Assembly (NCBI RefSeq): GCF_003386285.1
Contig: NZ_QPNC01000009.1
Location: 186,001-250,000 of the forward strand
From: Nocardiopsis sp. FIRDI 009
Lineage (GTDB): Bacteria; Actinomycetota; Actinomycetes; Streptosporangiales; Streptosporangiaceae
DNA: 64,000 nucleotides
Reading direction: 5' to 3'
Below, in pieces: positions 56,057 through 64,000 of this stretch; position 1 is the first letter of the stretch; every line of letters begins with the position of its first letter. Position numbers and translations under genes: made by a program. The notes below the pieces were generated by a model, which worked only from the letters and a program-made list of their open reading frames with translations, ran no database searches and was not told the origin of the DNA.

Positions 56057-56983
56057 ATGGCCACCCCCCCGCTGCTCGCGCTCCCCTCCCAGCTCTGGCC
56101 GGTCGCCACCACCGTCGCGGTCCTGCTCGGGCTGTGCGGAGCGCTGGTCGGCCTCGTCACCGGACGGCTCGTCTACCTGTTCGCCGCGGCCCGCCCGGAC
56201 ACCCGCTCGCGCGGACGGGCCGCCGTCCGCGCCGCCGACACGGCTTCCCCCGCGCCCGAGGCGTCCACGGACCCCGCCCTCGACGAGGACGAGGGCCCGC
56301 CGCCCCCGCGCTGCCCGCACTGCCGCGCCGAGCTCCGCTTCGCCCGCGGCCTGCCCGCGGACCGCGGTTTCCGGCGCCGGGGCAGGTGCCCCCACTGCGA
56401 ACAGGTCGTCGGCACGCACCCCGGGGTCGTCGCCACCACCGCCGCCCTGTACGCGCTCACCGGCGCACTGGTCGTCCACCACGCCTCCTGGTTCCCCCTC
56501 GGCCACCTGGCCGTGCTCTGGCTGGTGGCGGTCGGGGTGCCGCTGGCCGTCGTCGACCTGCGCGTGATGCGGCTGCCCAACGACCTCGTCGCCCCCGCCT
56601 ACCCGGTGGCGGCCCTGCTCCTCACCGGCGCCGTCCTCACCGCGCCCGGCGGTCCCGACCTCGACGCGGCGTTCGGGGGCCTTGTCGGCATGGCGCTCGT
56701 CGCCGCGCTCTTCTGGCTCCTGTGGCGCGTCAACCCCCGGGGCATGGGCTTCGGCGACGTCAAACTCTCCGGACTGATCGGCCTCTACTGCGGATGGGCC
56801 GCCGGGCCGATGGGCGCCCTGGTGGCGGTCTTCTGGGCCTTCACCGCCTTCTGCCTGGTGGTGGCGGTCCTTCTCGCCCTGCGCCGCGTCACCCGGCGGG
56901 ATCCGTTCCCGCTGGGCCCCTTCCTGCTGGCCGCGACCCTGGCCACCGTGCTGGCCGGTCAGCCCCTGGTGTCCGGATGGTGA
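56057..56983 (+). CDS. A24-family prepilin peptidase
   Basis: 308-residue membrane aspartic protease that cleaves type IV pilin-like signal peptides. Zinc-type cysteine motifs CPHC occur twice (CPHCRAEL and CPHCEQVV); the catalytic Asp residues lie in VVDLRVMRLPNDLV and GMGFGDVKLSG. About seven transmembrane helices follow one N-terminal helix. No pilin genes are next to it. ATG 56057 lacks a ribosome site but follows TAGGTT by 8 bases. aroC follows after 45 bases, a common actinomycete order. Confidence 0.92.
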   Translation: MATPPLLALPSQLWPVATTVAVLLGLCGALVGLVTGRLVYLFAAARPDTRSRGRAAVRAADTASPAPEASTDPALDEDEGPPPPRCPHCRAELRFARGLPADRGFRRRGRCPHCEQVVGTHPGVVATTAALYALTGALVVHHASWFPLGHLAVLWLVAVGVPLAVVDLRVMRLPNDLVAPAYPVAALLLTGAVLTAPGGPDLDAAFGGLVGMALVAALFWLLWRVNPRGMGFGDVKLSGLIGLYCGWAAGPMGALVAVFWAFTAFCLVVAVLLALRRVTRRDPFPLGPFLLAATLATVLAGQPLVSGW

Positions 56984-57028
56984 TATCCGATGCCGTATCC
57001 AGAGAGGTTTCATGGGAGGATCGTTCAC

Positions 57029-58210
57029 ATGTTGCGTTGGCTGACCGCGGGGGAGTCCCACGGACCCGCACTCGTCGCGATTCTGGAGGGCCTTCCGGCC
57101 GGTGTGTCCGTCACCTCTGACGACATCGCCGCCGCACTGCTCCGCCGCCGCGCCGGGTACGGCCGTGGCGCCCGGATGAAGTTCGAACAGGACCAGGTCT
57201 CCGTCATCGGAGGCATCCGCCACGGCCGGACCCAGGGGGGACCGGTCGCGATCGAGGTGGGCAACACCGAGTGGCCCAAGTGGGAGAAGGTGATGTCGCC
57301 CGACCCCGTGCCCGCCGAGGAGTTGGAGGGCGTGGCGCGCAACGCGCCGCTCACCCGCCCCCGGCCCGGGCACGCCGACCTGGTCGGCATGCAGAAGTAC
57401 GGCCATGAGGAGTCCCGGCCGATCCTGGAGCGCGCCAGCGCCCGGGAAACCGCCGCGCGGGTCGCCGTCGGCGAGGTCGCCCGGCAGTTCTGCCGTCAGG
57501 CGCTGGGCGTGGAGATCCTCAGCCACGTCGTGTCCATGGGTCCCGTCGCGGTGCCCGAGGACTCGGCCGAGCCCCGCCCCGAGGACCTGGCCGCCATCGA
57601 CGCCGACCCGGTGCGCTGCTTCGACCCCCAGACCAGCGCCCGCATGGTCGAGGAGATCGACGACACCAAGAAGAGCGGCGACACCCTCGGCGGCGTGGTC
57701 GAGGTGCTCGCCTACGGCCTGCCGCCCGGCCTGGGCAGCCACGTCCACTGGGACCGCCGACTGGACTCCCGGCTGGCCGGAGCCCTCATGGGCATCCAGG
57801 CCATCAAGGGGGTGGAGGTCGGCGACGGCTTCCGCACCGCCGCGCGCCGCGGCTCAGCGGCCCACGACGAGATCGAACCCGGCCCCGACGGCGTGCGCCG
57901 CCGGACCAACCGCGCGGGCGGCGTCGAGGGCGGCATGAGCACCGGCGATCCGCTGCGCGTGCGCGCCGCGATGAAGCCGATCGCCACCGTGCCCAAGGCG
58001 CTCGACACCGTCGACACCGAGACGGGCGAGCCCGCCCAGGCCCACCACCAGCGCAGCGACGTCACCGCGGTCCCGGCCGCGGGTGTGGTCGCCGAGTCCA
58101 TGGTCGCGCTGGTCCTGGCCGAGGCCGCCGTGGAGAAGTTCGGTGGGGACTCGGTCGCCGAGACCGCCCGCAACCTGCGTGGATACCTGGACTCGCTCAC
58201 CATCCGGTGA
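57029..58210 (+). CDS. aroC: Chorismate synthase
   Basis: 393-residue FMN-dependent enzyme of the last shikimate step. It begins [18 protein letters not shown], with [37 protein letters not shown] and RSGTLGG-like motifs in the form KKSGDTLGG. Later [11 protein letters not shown] occurs. ATG 57029 has GGGAGG 11 bases upstream. aroK and aroB follow, forming the actinomycete aro cluster. Confidence 0.96.
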   Translation: MLRWLTAGESHGPALVAILEGLPAGVSVTSDDIAAALLRRRAGYGRGARMKFEQDQVSVIGGIRHGRTQGGPVAIEVGNTEWPKWEKVMSPDPVPAEELEGVARNAPLTRPRPGHADLVGMQKYGHEESRPILERASARETAARVAVGEVARQFCRQALGVEILSHVVSMGPVAVPEDSAEPRPEDLAAIDADPVRCFDPQTSARMVEEIDDTKKSGDTLGGVVEVLAYGLPPGLGSHVHWDRRLDSRLAGALMGIQAIKGVEVGDGFRTAARRGSAAHDEIEPGPDGVRRRTNRAGGVEGGMSTGDPLRVRAAMKPIATVPKALDTVDTETGEPAQAHHQRSDVTAVPAAGVVAESMVALVLAEAAVEKFGGDSVAETARNLRGYLDSLTIR

Positions 58211-58255
58211 GGATCGCGCGCCGGGTCGCCCCGCACCCGACACGGGTGGCCCGGC

Positions 58256-58282
58256 CCCCGGACGGCCCTCGGCCGTCCGGGG
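58256..58282 (+). terminator. Hairpin between aroC and aroK
   Basis: Perfect 12-bp stem (58256-58267 with 58271-58282) and a three-base loop, 46 bases after aroC and without a T-run. It may attenuate transcription into aroK. Confidence 0.55.
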
Positions 58283-58402
58283 CGGCGCGGACCGGGCACG
58301 GTGGCCCCTCGCCGCACGCGCGGGGGCGGGTCTGCTAGACAGATGTTGGACGAGGACGACGTGCGGTTCCCCGCGTCCGCGGGGATGGACGGGTAGGCGA
58401 GT

Positions 58403-58936
58403 GTGGCCAGAGCGATCGCGGTGCTCATCGGATCCCCCGGGTCGGGCAAGTCAACCGTGGGGCGCGCCCTGGCCGAACGCCTGGGCGCCGAGCTGCTGTG
58501 CACCGACACCGAGATCGAGAAGCGCGCGGGCAAGCCGATCGGTGACATCTTCGTCGAGGACGGCGAGGCGCGCTTCCGCGCGCTGGAACGCGAGATCGTC
58601 GCCGAGGGGCTGCGCTCCTGGGACGGGGTGATCGCCGTCGGCGGCGGCGCCGTGCTGGACGAGGACACCCGCGCCGACCTCGCCGACCACCACGTGGTCT
58701 ACCTCCAGGTCGAGTTCGCCGAGGCGGCCAGGCGCGTGGGCATGGACGTCGCCCGGCCCCTGCTCGCGGGCAACCCCCGCGCCCGGCTGCGCAAGCTCCT
58801 CGACGAGCGCCTGCCCATCTACGAGAGCCTGGCCACCGTCACCGTGCCCACCACGGACCAGCACCCCGAAGAGATCGTCGACGCCATCCTGCCCACCCTC
58901 GGGCCCGGACGGACGACTGGAAAGGCCCAGCAGTGA
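58403..58936 (+). CDS. aroK: Shikimate kinase
   Basis: 177-residue P-loop kinase that phosphorylates shikimate at the 3-hydroxyl. Walker A is [13 protein letters not shown], the shikimate site [16 protein letters not shown], and [11 protein letters not shown] follows. The ribosome site before GTG 58403 is poor. Its stop overlaps the start of aroB, so the two are coupled. Confidence 0.95.
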   Translation: MARAIAVLIGSPGSGKSTVGRALAERLGAELLCTDTEIEKRAGKPIGDIFVEDGEARFRALEREIVAEGLRSWDGVIAVGGGAVLDEDTRADLADHHVVYLQVEFAEAARRVGMDVARPLLAGNPRARLRKLLDERLPIYESLATVTVPTTDQHPEEIVDAILPTLGPGRTTGKAQQ

Positions 58937-60015
58937 CCGTGACCCGCATCGGCGTCGGTGATTCCTCCGGCCGCTACGACGTGGTGGTCGGCAGCGGCGT
59001 CCTCGCCGAACTGCCCTCGTTGGTCGGCTCCGCGGCCCAGGTCGCCGTCATCCACCCCCGGGGCCTGGGCGAGATCGCCCGTCCCGTCGTCGGCGCCCTG
59101 GAAGCCGCCGGGTACACGGTCCGGCCCATGCCGGTGCCGGACGGCGAGGCCGCCAAGACCGCCGCCGTGGCCACCGACCTGTGGTCCCGGCTCGGTCAGT
59201 ACAACTTCACCCGCACCGACGCGATCGTCGGCGTCGGCGGCGGGGCGACCACCGACCTGTCCGGGTTCGTCGCCGCCACCTGGCTGCGCGGCGTCCGCTC
59301 GGTCCTGGTCCCCACCACCCTGCTCGGCATGGTCGACGCCGCGGTCGGCGGCAAGACCGGCATCAACACCCCCGAGGGCAAGAACCTCGTCGGGGCCTTC
59401 CACCCGCCCGCGGGCGTCCTGTGCGACCTGGCCACCCTGCCGAGCCTGCCCCGGGCGGACTACGTGGGCGGCCTCGCCGAGATCGTCAAGGCGGGGTTCA
59501 TCGATGACCCCGTCATCTGCGACCTCATCGAGGACGACCCCGAGGGCGCCACCCTCCCCGAGGGCAAGCACACCCGCGAACTCATCGAGCGCGCCGTCCG
59601 GGTCAAGGCCGACGTCGTCTCCGGCGACCTCAGGGAGAGCGGCCGCAGGGAGATCCTCAACTACGGACACACGCTCGGCCACGCCATCGAGCGCGCCGAG
59701 AACTACACCTTCCGGCACGGCTACGCGGTGTCCATCGGCATGGTCTTCGCCGCCGAGTTGGCCCGCCTCGACGGCCGTATCGACACCGACCTGGTCGAGC
59801 GCCACCGCTCGCTGCTGACCTCGGTCGGCCTGCCCGTCTCCTACGCGGCCGGGGCCTGGCCCGAGCTGCGGGCCGCGATGAGCGTCGACAAGAAGGCCCG
59901 CGGGGCCACCCTGCGCTTCGTCGTGCTCGACGGCCTCGCGAGCCCCGCCATCCTCAGCGCCCCCGCCCCGGAGCTGCTGGACGCGGCCTACCGCGCGGTC
60001 ACGGGCGGCGCCTGA
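58933..60015 (+). CDS. aroB: 3-Dehydroquinate synthase
   Basis: 360-residue NAD- and zinc-dependent enzyme that cyclises [43 protein letters not shown], the metal Glu in [10 protein letters not shown], and [11 protein letters not shown] with FRHGYAV give the full active site. It overlaps aroK by four bases. Its AroB-specific NYGH contrasts with DYGH in the valiolone-type cyclase at 18346-19554, the same superfamily. Confidence 0.97.
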   Translation: MTVTRIGVGDSSGRYDVVVGSGVLAELPSLVGSAAQVAVIHPRGLGEIARPVVGALEAAGYTVRPMPVPDGEAAKTAAVATDLWSRLGQYNFTRTDAIVGVGGGATTDLSGFVAATWLRGVRSVLVPTTLLGMVDAAVGGKTGINTPEGKNLVGAFHPPAGVLCDLATLPSLPRADYVGGLAEIVKAGFIDDPVICDLIEDDPEGATLPEGKHTRELIERAVRVKADVVSGDLRESGRREILNYGHTLGHAIERAENYTFRHGYAVSIGMVFAAELARLDGRIDTDLVERHRSLLTSVGLPVSYAAGAWPELRAAMSVDKKARGATLRFVVLDGLASPAILSAPAPELLDAAYRAVTGGA

Positions 60016-60181
60016 GGCCCGCGAAGCCACTAGACTGCCCATAGGAGGGGTGCGCCCCGGCGGCCCGACGCCGCTGGTCAACACATGAGGACTCGTTCGG
60101 TCCGCGCCCCACCCCACCGATCACCGGCCGGAGCACCGCGCCCGGCCCCGACGTGTCAGACCCCTTGGAGAGACGACCGAA

Positions 60182-60742
60182 GTGGCCACGACGAACGACA
60201 TCAAGAACGGCACGACCCTGCGACTCGACGGCGTCCTGTGGAACGTCCTGGAGTTCCAGCACGTCAAGCCGGGCAAGGGCGGCGCGTTCGTCCGTACGAA
60301 GCTGAAGAACGTCCTCACGGGCAAGATCGTCGACAAGACCTTCAACGCCGGGGCCAAGGTCGAGTTCGCCAACGTCGACCGCCGCGAGATGGAGTACCTC
60401 TACAACGACGGCGAGTCCTTCATCTTCATGGACACCGACACCTTCGACCAGCTCCCCGTCGGGGCCGAGGTCGTCGGCGACGACGCCAACTTCCTCCTGG
60501 AGAACACCAAGGTCACGGTGGCCACCAACGAGGGCAACCCGCTCTACATCGAGCTGCCCGCCGCCGTCGAGATGGAGATCACCCAGACCGACCCCGGCGT
60601 CCAGGGCGACCGCTCCACCGGCGGCACCAAGCCCGCCACCGTCCAGACCGGCGCCACCATCCAGGTGCCCCTGTTCATCACCACCGGCGAGCGCGTCAAG
60701 GTCGACACCCGCACGGGTGACTACCTCGGGCGAGTCAACTGA
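60182..60742 (+). CDS. efp: Elongation factor P
   Basis: 186-residue three-domain translation factor that relieves stalling at polyproline. The loop carrying the functional residue reads [14 protein letters not shown] with Lys32 at its tip. The rest ([43 protein letters not shown]-type end) is standard. GTG 60182 follows GGAGAG. nusB overlaps its stop by one base. A 166-base gap separates it from aroB, without the peptidase gene often found there. Confidence 0.97.
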   Translation: MATTNDIKNGTTLRLDGVLWNVLEFQHVKPGKGGAFVRTKLKNVLTGKIVDKTFNAGAKVEFANVDRREMEYLYNDGESFIFMDTDTFDQLPVGAEVVGDDANFLLENTKVTVATNEGNPLYIELPAAVEMEITQTDPGVQGDRSTGGTKPATVQTGATIQVPLFITTGERVKVDTRTGDYLGRVN

Positions 60743-61155
60743 TGAGCGGAGCACGGCGCAAGGCCCGGCGGCGCGCGGTCGAGGTCCTCTACGAGTCCGA
60801 GGTGCGCGGCATCTCGGTCGACGACGTCATCAGCCGTCGCCGGGCCCAGCCCGAGCCGCCGATCAACGAGTTCACCGAGAACCTGGCCCGGGCGGTCGAC
60901 GAGCGGCGCGCGCGCATCGACGAACTCCTGGACAGCTACGCGATCGGCTGGACCCTGGAGCGGATGCCCGTCGTCGACCGCAACATCCTGCGGATGGGCG
61001 CCTACGAACTGTTGTGGGCCGAGGACATCCCCGACGGCGTGGCGATCGCCGAGGCGGTCGGTGTGGCCAAGGAGCTGTCCACCGACGAGTCGCCGAACTT
61101 CGTCAGCGGGCTTCTGTCACGCTTGATGGAGAACAAGGCACAGCTCGCCCTCTGA
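60742..61155 (+). CDS. nusB: NusB, transcription antitermination factor
   Basis: 137-residue helical protein that binds boxA RNA with NusE in rRNA antitermination. ARRKARRRAVEVLYESEVRG and WTLERMPVVDRNILRMGAYE are clear NusB motifs, with SPNFVSGLLSRL at the end. ATG 60742 overlaps the efp stop by a single base. Confidence 0.96.
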   Translation: MSGARRKARRRAVEVLYESEVRGISVDDVISRRRAQPEPPINEFTENLARAVDERRARIDELLDSYAIGWTLERMPVVDRNILRMGAYELLWAEDIPDGVAIAEAVGVAKELSTDESPNFVSGLLSRLMENKAQLAL

Positions 61156-61209
61156 CGGCGGCCACGTGAGGGCGGCCACGGGCGGGGACACCGGAGTGAG
61201 GGGACGCAG

Positions 61210-62001
61210 GTGACTGACAGGACCAGCGCGACCGCGACCACCAGCGGCTTCGGCGCGGGTGGCGCGACCGGGCCGGGACGGGCGGCCAACGCGGCGCGCA
61301 CCGCCGTGGTGTGGGACGCCCTCGCGGAACTGCTGGCCGGCCTCGGGTCGGGACCCCTGGAGATCGTCGACGCGGGCGGCGGCACCGGGGGCGCCGCCGT
61401 CCCGCTCGCCGAGCTCGGCCACCACGTGACCGTCGTGGAGCCCAACCCCGACTCCCTGGCCGCCCTGGAACGCCGTGCCGCGGAACGCGGTGTCACGGTG
61501 CGCGGGGTCCAGGGGGAGACCCGTGACCTGGCCTCGTTGTTCGCCCCGGGCAGCGCCGACCTCGTCCTGGTGCACAACGTGCTGGAGTACGTGGAGGACC
61601 CCGCGGGTGCACTGCACGACGTCGTCGGGGTCACCCGCCCCGGCGGGGCGGTGAGCCTGCTGGTCACCAACGCCGTCGCCGGGGCGCTGCACCGGGCGCT
61701 GGCCGGGCACATCGCCGACGCCGTCCACCTGCTCGCCGACCCCGAGGGGCGATGGGGCGAGGGCGACCCGATGCCGCGCCGCCTCACCCGCCAGCAGCTG
61801 CTGGCCCTGATCGGGGAGGCCGGCCTCACCGGTGAGCGGGTCCGCGGGGTCCGCGTGTTCGCCGACGTCCTGCCCGGGCACGCCTGGGAGGGCGACCTCC
61901 ACGCCGGACAGCACCTGGTGGAGTTGGAGAAGGCCGCCGCCGACCACCCGGAGCTGGTCGGCATCGCCACACAGCTGCACGCCGTCGCCCGTCGCCCATG
62001 A
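61210..62001 (+). CDS. Class I SAM-dependent methyltransferase
   Basis: 263 residues. SAM motif I is EIVDAGGGTGGAAVPLAELG, followed by the acidic VTVVEPNPDSL and motif LVLVHNVLEYVEDPAGALHD. The C-terminal half (LTRQQLLALIGEAGL) resembles CmoM/SmtA-like tRNA methyltransferases, but the substrate cannot be decided. GTG 61210 is 55 bases after nusB, with the ribosome site GTGAGG upstream. Confidence 0.88.
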   Translation: MTDRTSATATTSGFGAGGATGPGRAANAARTAVVWDALAELLAGLGSGPLEIVDAGGGTGGAAVPLAELGHHVTVVEPNPDSLAALERRAAERGVTVRGVQGETRDLASLFAPGSADLVLVHNVLEYVEDPAGALHDVVGVTRPGGAVSLLVTNAVAGALHRALAGHIADAVHLLADPEGRWGEGDPMPRRLTRQQLLALIGEAGLTGERVRGVRVFADVLPGHAWEGDLHAGQHLVELEKAAADHPELVGIATQLHAVARRP

Positions 62002-62057
62002 GTCCCGCGGCCCCTCCACCGGGGCGGGCGTTCTCGAAACGGACGTAACCTGGGCGC

Positions 62058-63344
62058 ATGAGCCGACGCCAACTGGAGCGCGGTGCCGCGCTGCGCGGAA
62101 TGGTCACCCCCGACGGCATCGTCGCGCTGGGACCGGACTTCCCCGCGGACGGGTCGGGCCCCGACACGGGGTGTGACATCCTGCACCTGGACATGGACGC
62201 GTTCTTCGCCAGCGTCGAGCAGCGGCGCCACCCCGGGGCGAGGGGACGCCCGGTCATCGTCGGCGGGACCGGACCGCGCGGGGTGGTCTCCTCGGCCGAC
62301 TACCTCGCCCGGGCCAAGGGCGTCCACTCGGCGATGCCCATGGTGCGGGCGACACGCCTGTGCCCGGAGGCGGTCGTGTTCCCGCCGGACGGGGCCGCCT
62401 ACCGTGCCGCCTCCGAGGCCGTCATGGACATCCTGCGGTCGGTGACCCCCCTCGTGCAGCCGCTCTCCCTCGACGAGGCATTCCTGGACGTGTCCGGGGC
62501 GCGCAGGCGGCTCGGCGGACCCGTGCGCATCGCGGCGATGATCCGCGAGCGCGTTCGGGCCGAGCAGCGGCTCACCTGTTCGGTGGGGGTGGCCGCCACC
62601 AGGTTCGTCGCCAAACTCGGCTCCACGCACTGCAAACCCGACGGCCTGCTCCTGGTCCCCACCGACCACGTGCGCTCCTTCCTGGACCCGCTCCCGGTGG
62701 GGGCGCTGCCCGGTGTGGGCGACCGGACCGAGCAGACCCTGGCCAGGCTGGGGCTGCGCACGGTCGGCGCCCTGGCCCGAACCGACCCCCACCTGTTGCG
62801 GACGGAGCTGGGCGCCAAGGCGGGAACCCGCCTGGCGGAGCTGGCCCGCGGTGTGGACGAGACCCCCGTGGTCCCCGAGACCCCCGACAAGAGCGTCGGG
62901 GCCGAGGAGACCTTCGACGCGGACGTGGGCGATCCGGAGGTGATCAACCGCGAGCTGCTGCGGCTGTCGGAGCAGGTGGCCCGGCGCCTGCGCGCCTCGG
63001 GGCAGGTGGGGCGCACGGTGAGCGTGAAACTGCGCCGGGCGGACTTCTCCACCATCACCCGGTCGCGGACCCTTCCCGAGGCCACGGACGTGGGCCGGGA
63101 GATCAGCGCCGTGGCACGCGAACTGTACGCGGCGGCGGGGCTGGACCGGGTCAGGTTGCGTCTGGTCGGCGTACGGGTGGAGGGGGTGCTCCCCGCGGAC
63201 CAGGCTCCGCGTCAGCTCGCCCTGGACGAGGAGGAGAGCGGCTGGCGGGACGTCGAACGCGTGATGGACAGGGTGGCCGCCCGTTTCGGTCCGGGCGCGA
63301 TACAGTCGGCGGTACTGGCCAAGCGTGACGAAAACGACGTATGA
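62058..63344 (+). CDS. dinB: DNA polymerase IV
   Basis: 428-residue Y-family translesion polymerase. The palm carries the metal aspartate in LHLDMDAFFASVEQR and the pair in SLDEAFLDVSG; TRFVAKLGSTHCKPDG and the helix-hairpin-helix GALPGVGDRTEQTLARLG follow, with a little-finger domain from about 250. The end has no obvious beta-clamp motif beyond QLALDE. ATG 62058 lacks a ribosome site; TAACCT at 62046-62051 lies 6 bases upstream. Confidence 0.95.
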   Translation: MSRRQLERGAALRGMVTPDGIVALGPDFPADGSGPDTGCDILHLDMDAFFASVEQRRHPGARGRPVIVGGTGPRGVVSSADYLARAKGVHSAMPMVRATRLCPEAVVFPPDGAAYRAASEAVMDILRSVTPLVQPLSLDEAFLDVSGARRRLGGPVRIAAMIRERVRAEQRLTCSVGVAATRFVAKLGSTHCKPDGLLLVPTDHVRSFLDPLPVGALPGVGDRTEQTLARLGLRTVGALARTDPHLLRTELGAKAGTRLAELARGVDETPVVPETPDKSVGAEETFDADVGDPEVINRELLRLSEQVARRLRASGQVGRTVSVKLRRADFSTITRSRTLPEATDVGREISAVARELYAAAGLDRVRLRLVGVRVEGVLPADQAPRQLALDEEESGWRDVERVMDRVAARFGPGAIQSAVLAKRDENDV

Positions 63345-63587
63345 TTCCGCAACTTCCGGGCACCTCCGAGCGTTCTCAGGATAGGACCGGAGTCAGGGTA
63401 GGCAGAGAGGCATGGAAGCCGGTGTTTCCGATACAGAGTGCGGGTACCGTGACCCAAGCGGGTCAGGTGGTCACACAGCTTTTCTTTCCAGTAGGCGCTA
63501 GCGCGCCGTATTCTGGGCATACCACTGACCGAGAGACTGTTCATCAGTACCCGTCACCCCAACCGGGGACTGTCGTAGGGAGGCGCC
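63345..63587 (+). promoter_or_regulatory. Promoter region of the DUF3040 gene
   Basis: A 243-base gap without a supportable gene. AT content rises around 63480-63540 and the ribosome site AGGGAGG sits 5 bases before the GTG at 63588. A short palindrome GGCGCTAGCGCGCC lies at about 63496-63509. Confidence 0.45.
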
Positions 63588-63989
63588 GTGCCGCTCTCTG
63601 AACACGAGCAGCGCATGCTCGACCAGATCGAGCGGGCGCTGTATGCCGAGGACCCGAAGTTCGCGAACACCGTTCGGCAAACGAACCCCGCGGTCCACTA
63701 CAAGCGCTGGATCATCAAGGCCGTACTCGGATTCGTCATCGGCGTCGTACTGCTGCTGGCGGGCCTCCTGATCGGTAACCCGGTCATGCAGGTACTCATC
63801 AGTGTCCTCGGCTTCATCGTCATGCTGGCGTGCTTCCTGTGGGGCGCCAACGCATGGCGTAAGGCAGCCGGAGGGGGCGCCGAGCCCGCGGTGCCCGCGG
63901 ACGCGAAGCAGAAACGCAAGGGCGACCGCCCAGGCATGATGCACCGGTTCGAGGAGCGCTGGCGTCGCCGCCATGAGGGCGAGGAGTAG
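63588..63989 (+). CDS. DUF3040 membrane protein
   Basis: 133 residues with the family start PLSEHEQRMLDQIERALYAE (the DPKFA motif follows), two transmembrane helices (about 44-63 and 66-86) and a basic cytosolic tail. In actinomycetes such genes often lie just ahead of mraZ and the division cluster; the window ends 11 bases after this gene, so that cannot be checked. Function unknown. GTG 63588 follows AGGGAGG. Confidence 0.92.
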   Translation: MPLSEHEQRMLDQIERALYAEDPKFANTVRQTNPAVHYKRWIIKAVLGFVIGVVLLLAGLLIGNPVMQVLISVLGFIVMLACFLWGANAWRKAAGGGAEPAVPADAKQKRKGDRPGMMHRFEERWRRRHEGEE

Positions 63990-64000
63990 ACAGTGTCCCT

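Noticed and set aside
62030-62050. SOS-box-like sequence before dinB (TCGAAACGGACGTAAC)
   Set aside because: The right half does not match GTTCGA and the palindrome is broken, unlike the perfect site before ruvC.

Overview
The window looks like chromosomal DNA of a high-GC actinomycete. Evidence is the very GC-rich third codon positions, frequent GTG and TTG starts, DUF397/XRE pairs, SARP regulation and several apparently leaderless genes. A Nocardiopsis/Streptomonospora-like genus is a guess that only a similarity search could confirm. Most of the window is ordinary core chromosome; an accessory block of about 22.7 kb sits between yebC and ruvC, genes that often lie close together in actinomycetes.

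Layout. 1-2019: pdxS (cut by the window edge), pdxT and yebC, closed by a strong hairpin plus T-run terminator. 2028-5858: small accessory genes, namely an XRE/DUF5753 regulator with two tandem DUF397 genes, a DUF6247/RelE-like pair, unknown proteins and a DUF4282 membrane protein. 5871-10774: an F420-type PPOX oxidoreductase, then a four-gene operon on the minus strand: a NrtR-like Nudix regulator with a palindromic operator, a J-domain/pseudokinase fusion, a VWA protein and a divergent adenylosuccinate-synthetase-like enzyme. I know of no assigned function for this set. 10956-24490: a probable C7-cyclitol biosynthetic cluster with an IS701-type protein, a SARP-NB-ARC-TPR regulator, SDR, acyltransferase-3 and MDR reductase on one arm, and divergently a 2-epi-5-epi-valiolone-synthase-like cyclase, cupins, a double-VOC epimerase candidate, a KAS III-like acyltransferase with Cys replaced by Ser, and a Tat-exported bicovalent-FAD oxidase. 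No aminotransferase or glycosyltransferase is seen, so a nitrogen-free acylated carbasugar is the simplest prediction.

24706-31161: ruvCAB with an SOS box, yajC, apt and the bifunctional (p)ppGpp enzyme. secD and secF, normally between yajC and apt, are absent. 31267-34725: a DDN-like F420 enzyme and a DUF3870/CaiB/glutaryl-CoA-dehydrogenase operon. 34925-36440: a SAM-IV-type riboswitch ahead of a cysteine-desulfurase-like gene. 36634-43667: a methyltransferase, a DinB-like protein, helicase-dead priA, fmt, rsmB and rpe. 43832-50436: a PAP2 phosphatase, an FMN riboswitch with ribE-ribBA-ribH, a PH-domain membrane protein, and XdhC and MobA-like molybdenum-cofactor genes.

50676-55984: a large membrane Ser/Thr kinase, DUF2470, a divergent YceI/MarR pair and an SseB-like protein. 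56057-61155: prepilin peptidase, aroC-aroK-aroB, efp and nusB. 61210-63989: a methyltransferase, DNA polymerase IV and DUF3040. The window therefore contains both a shikimate-pathway AroB and an AroB-like cyclitol cyclase, which allows a direct residue comparison.
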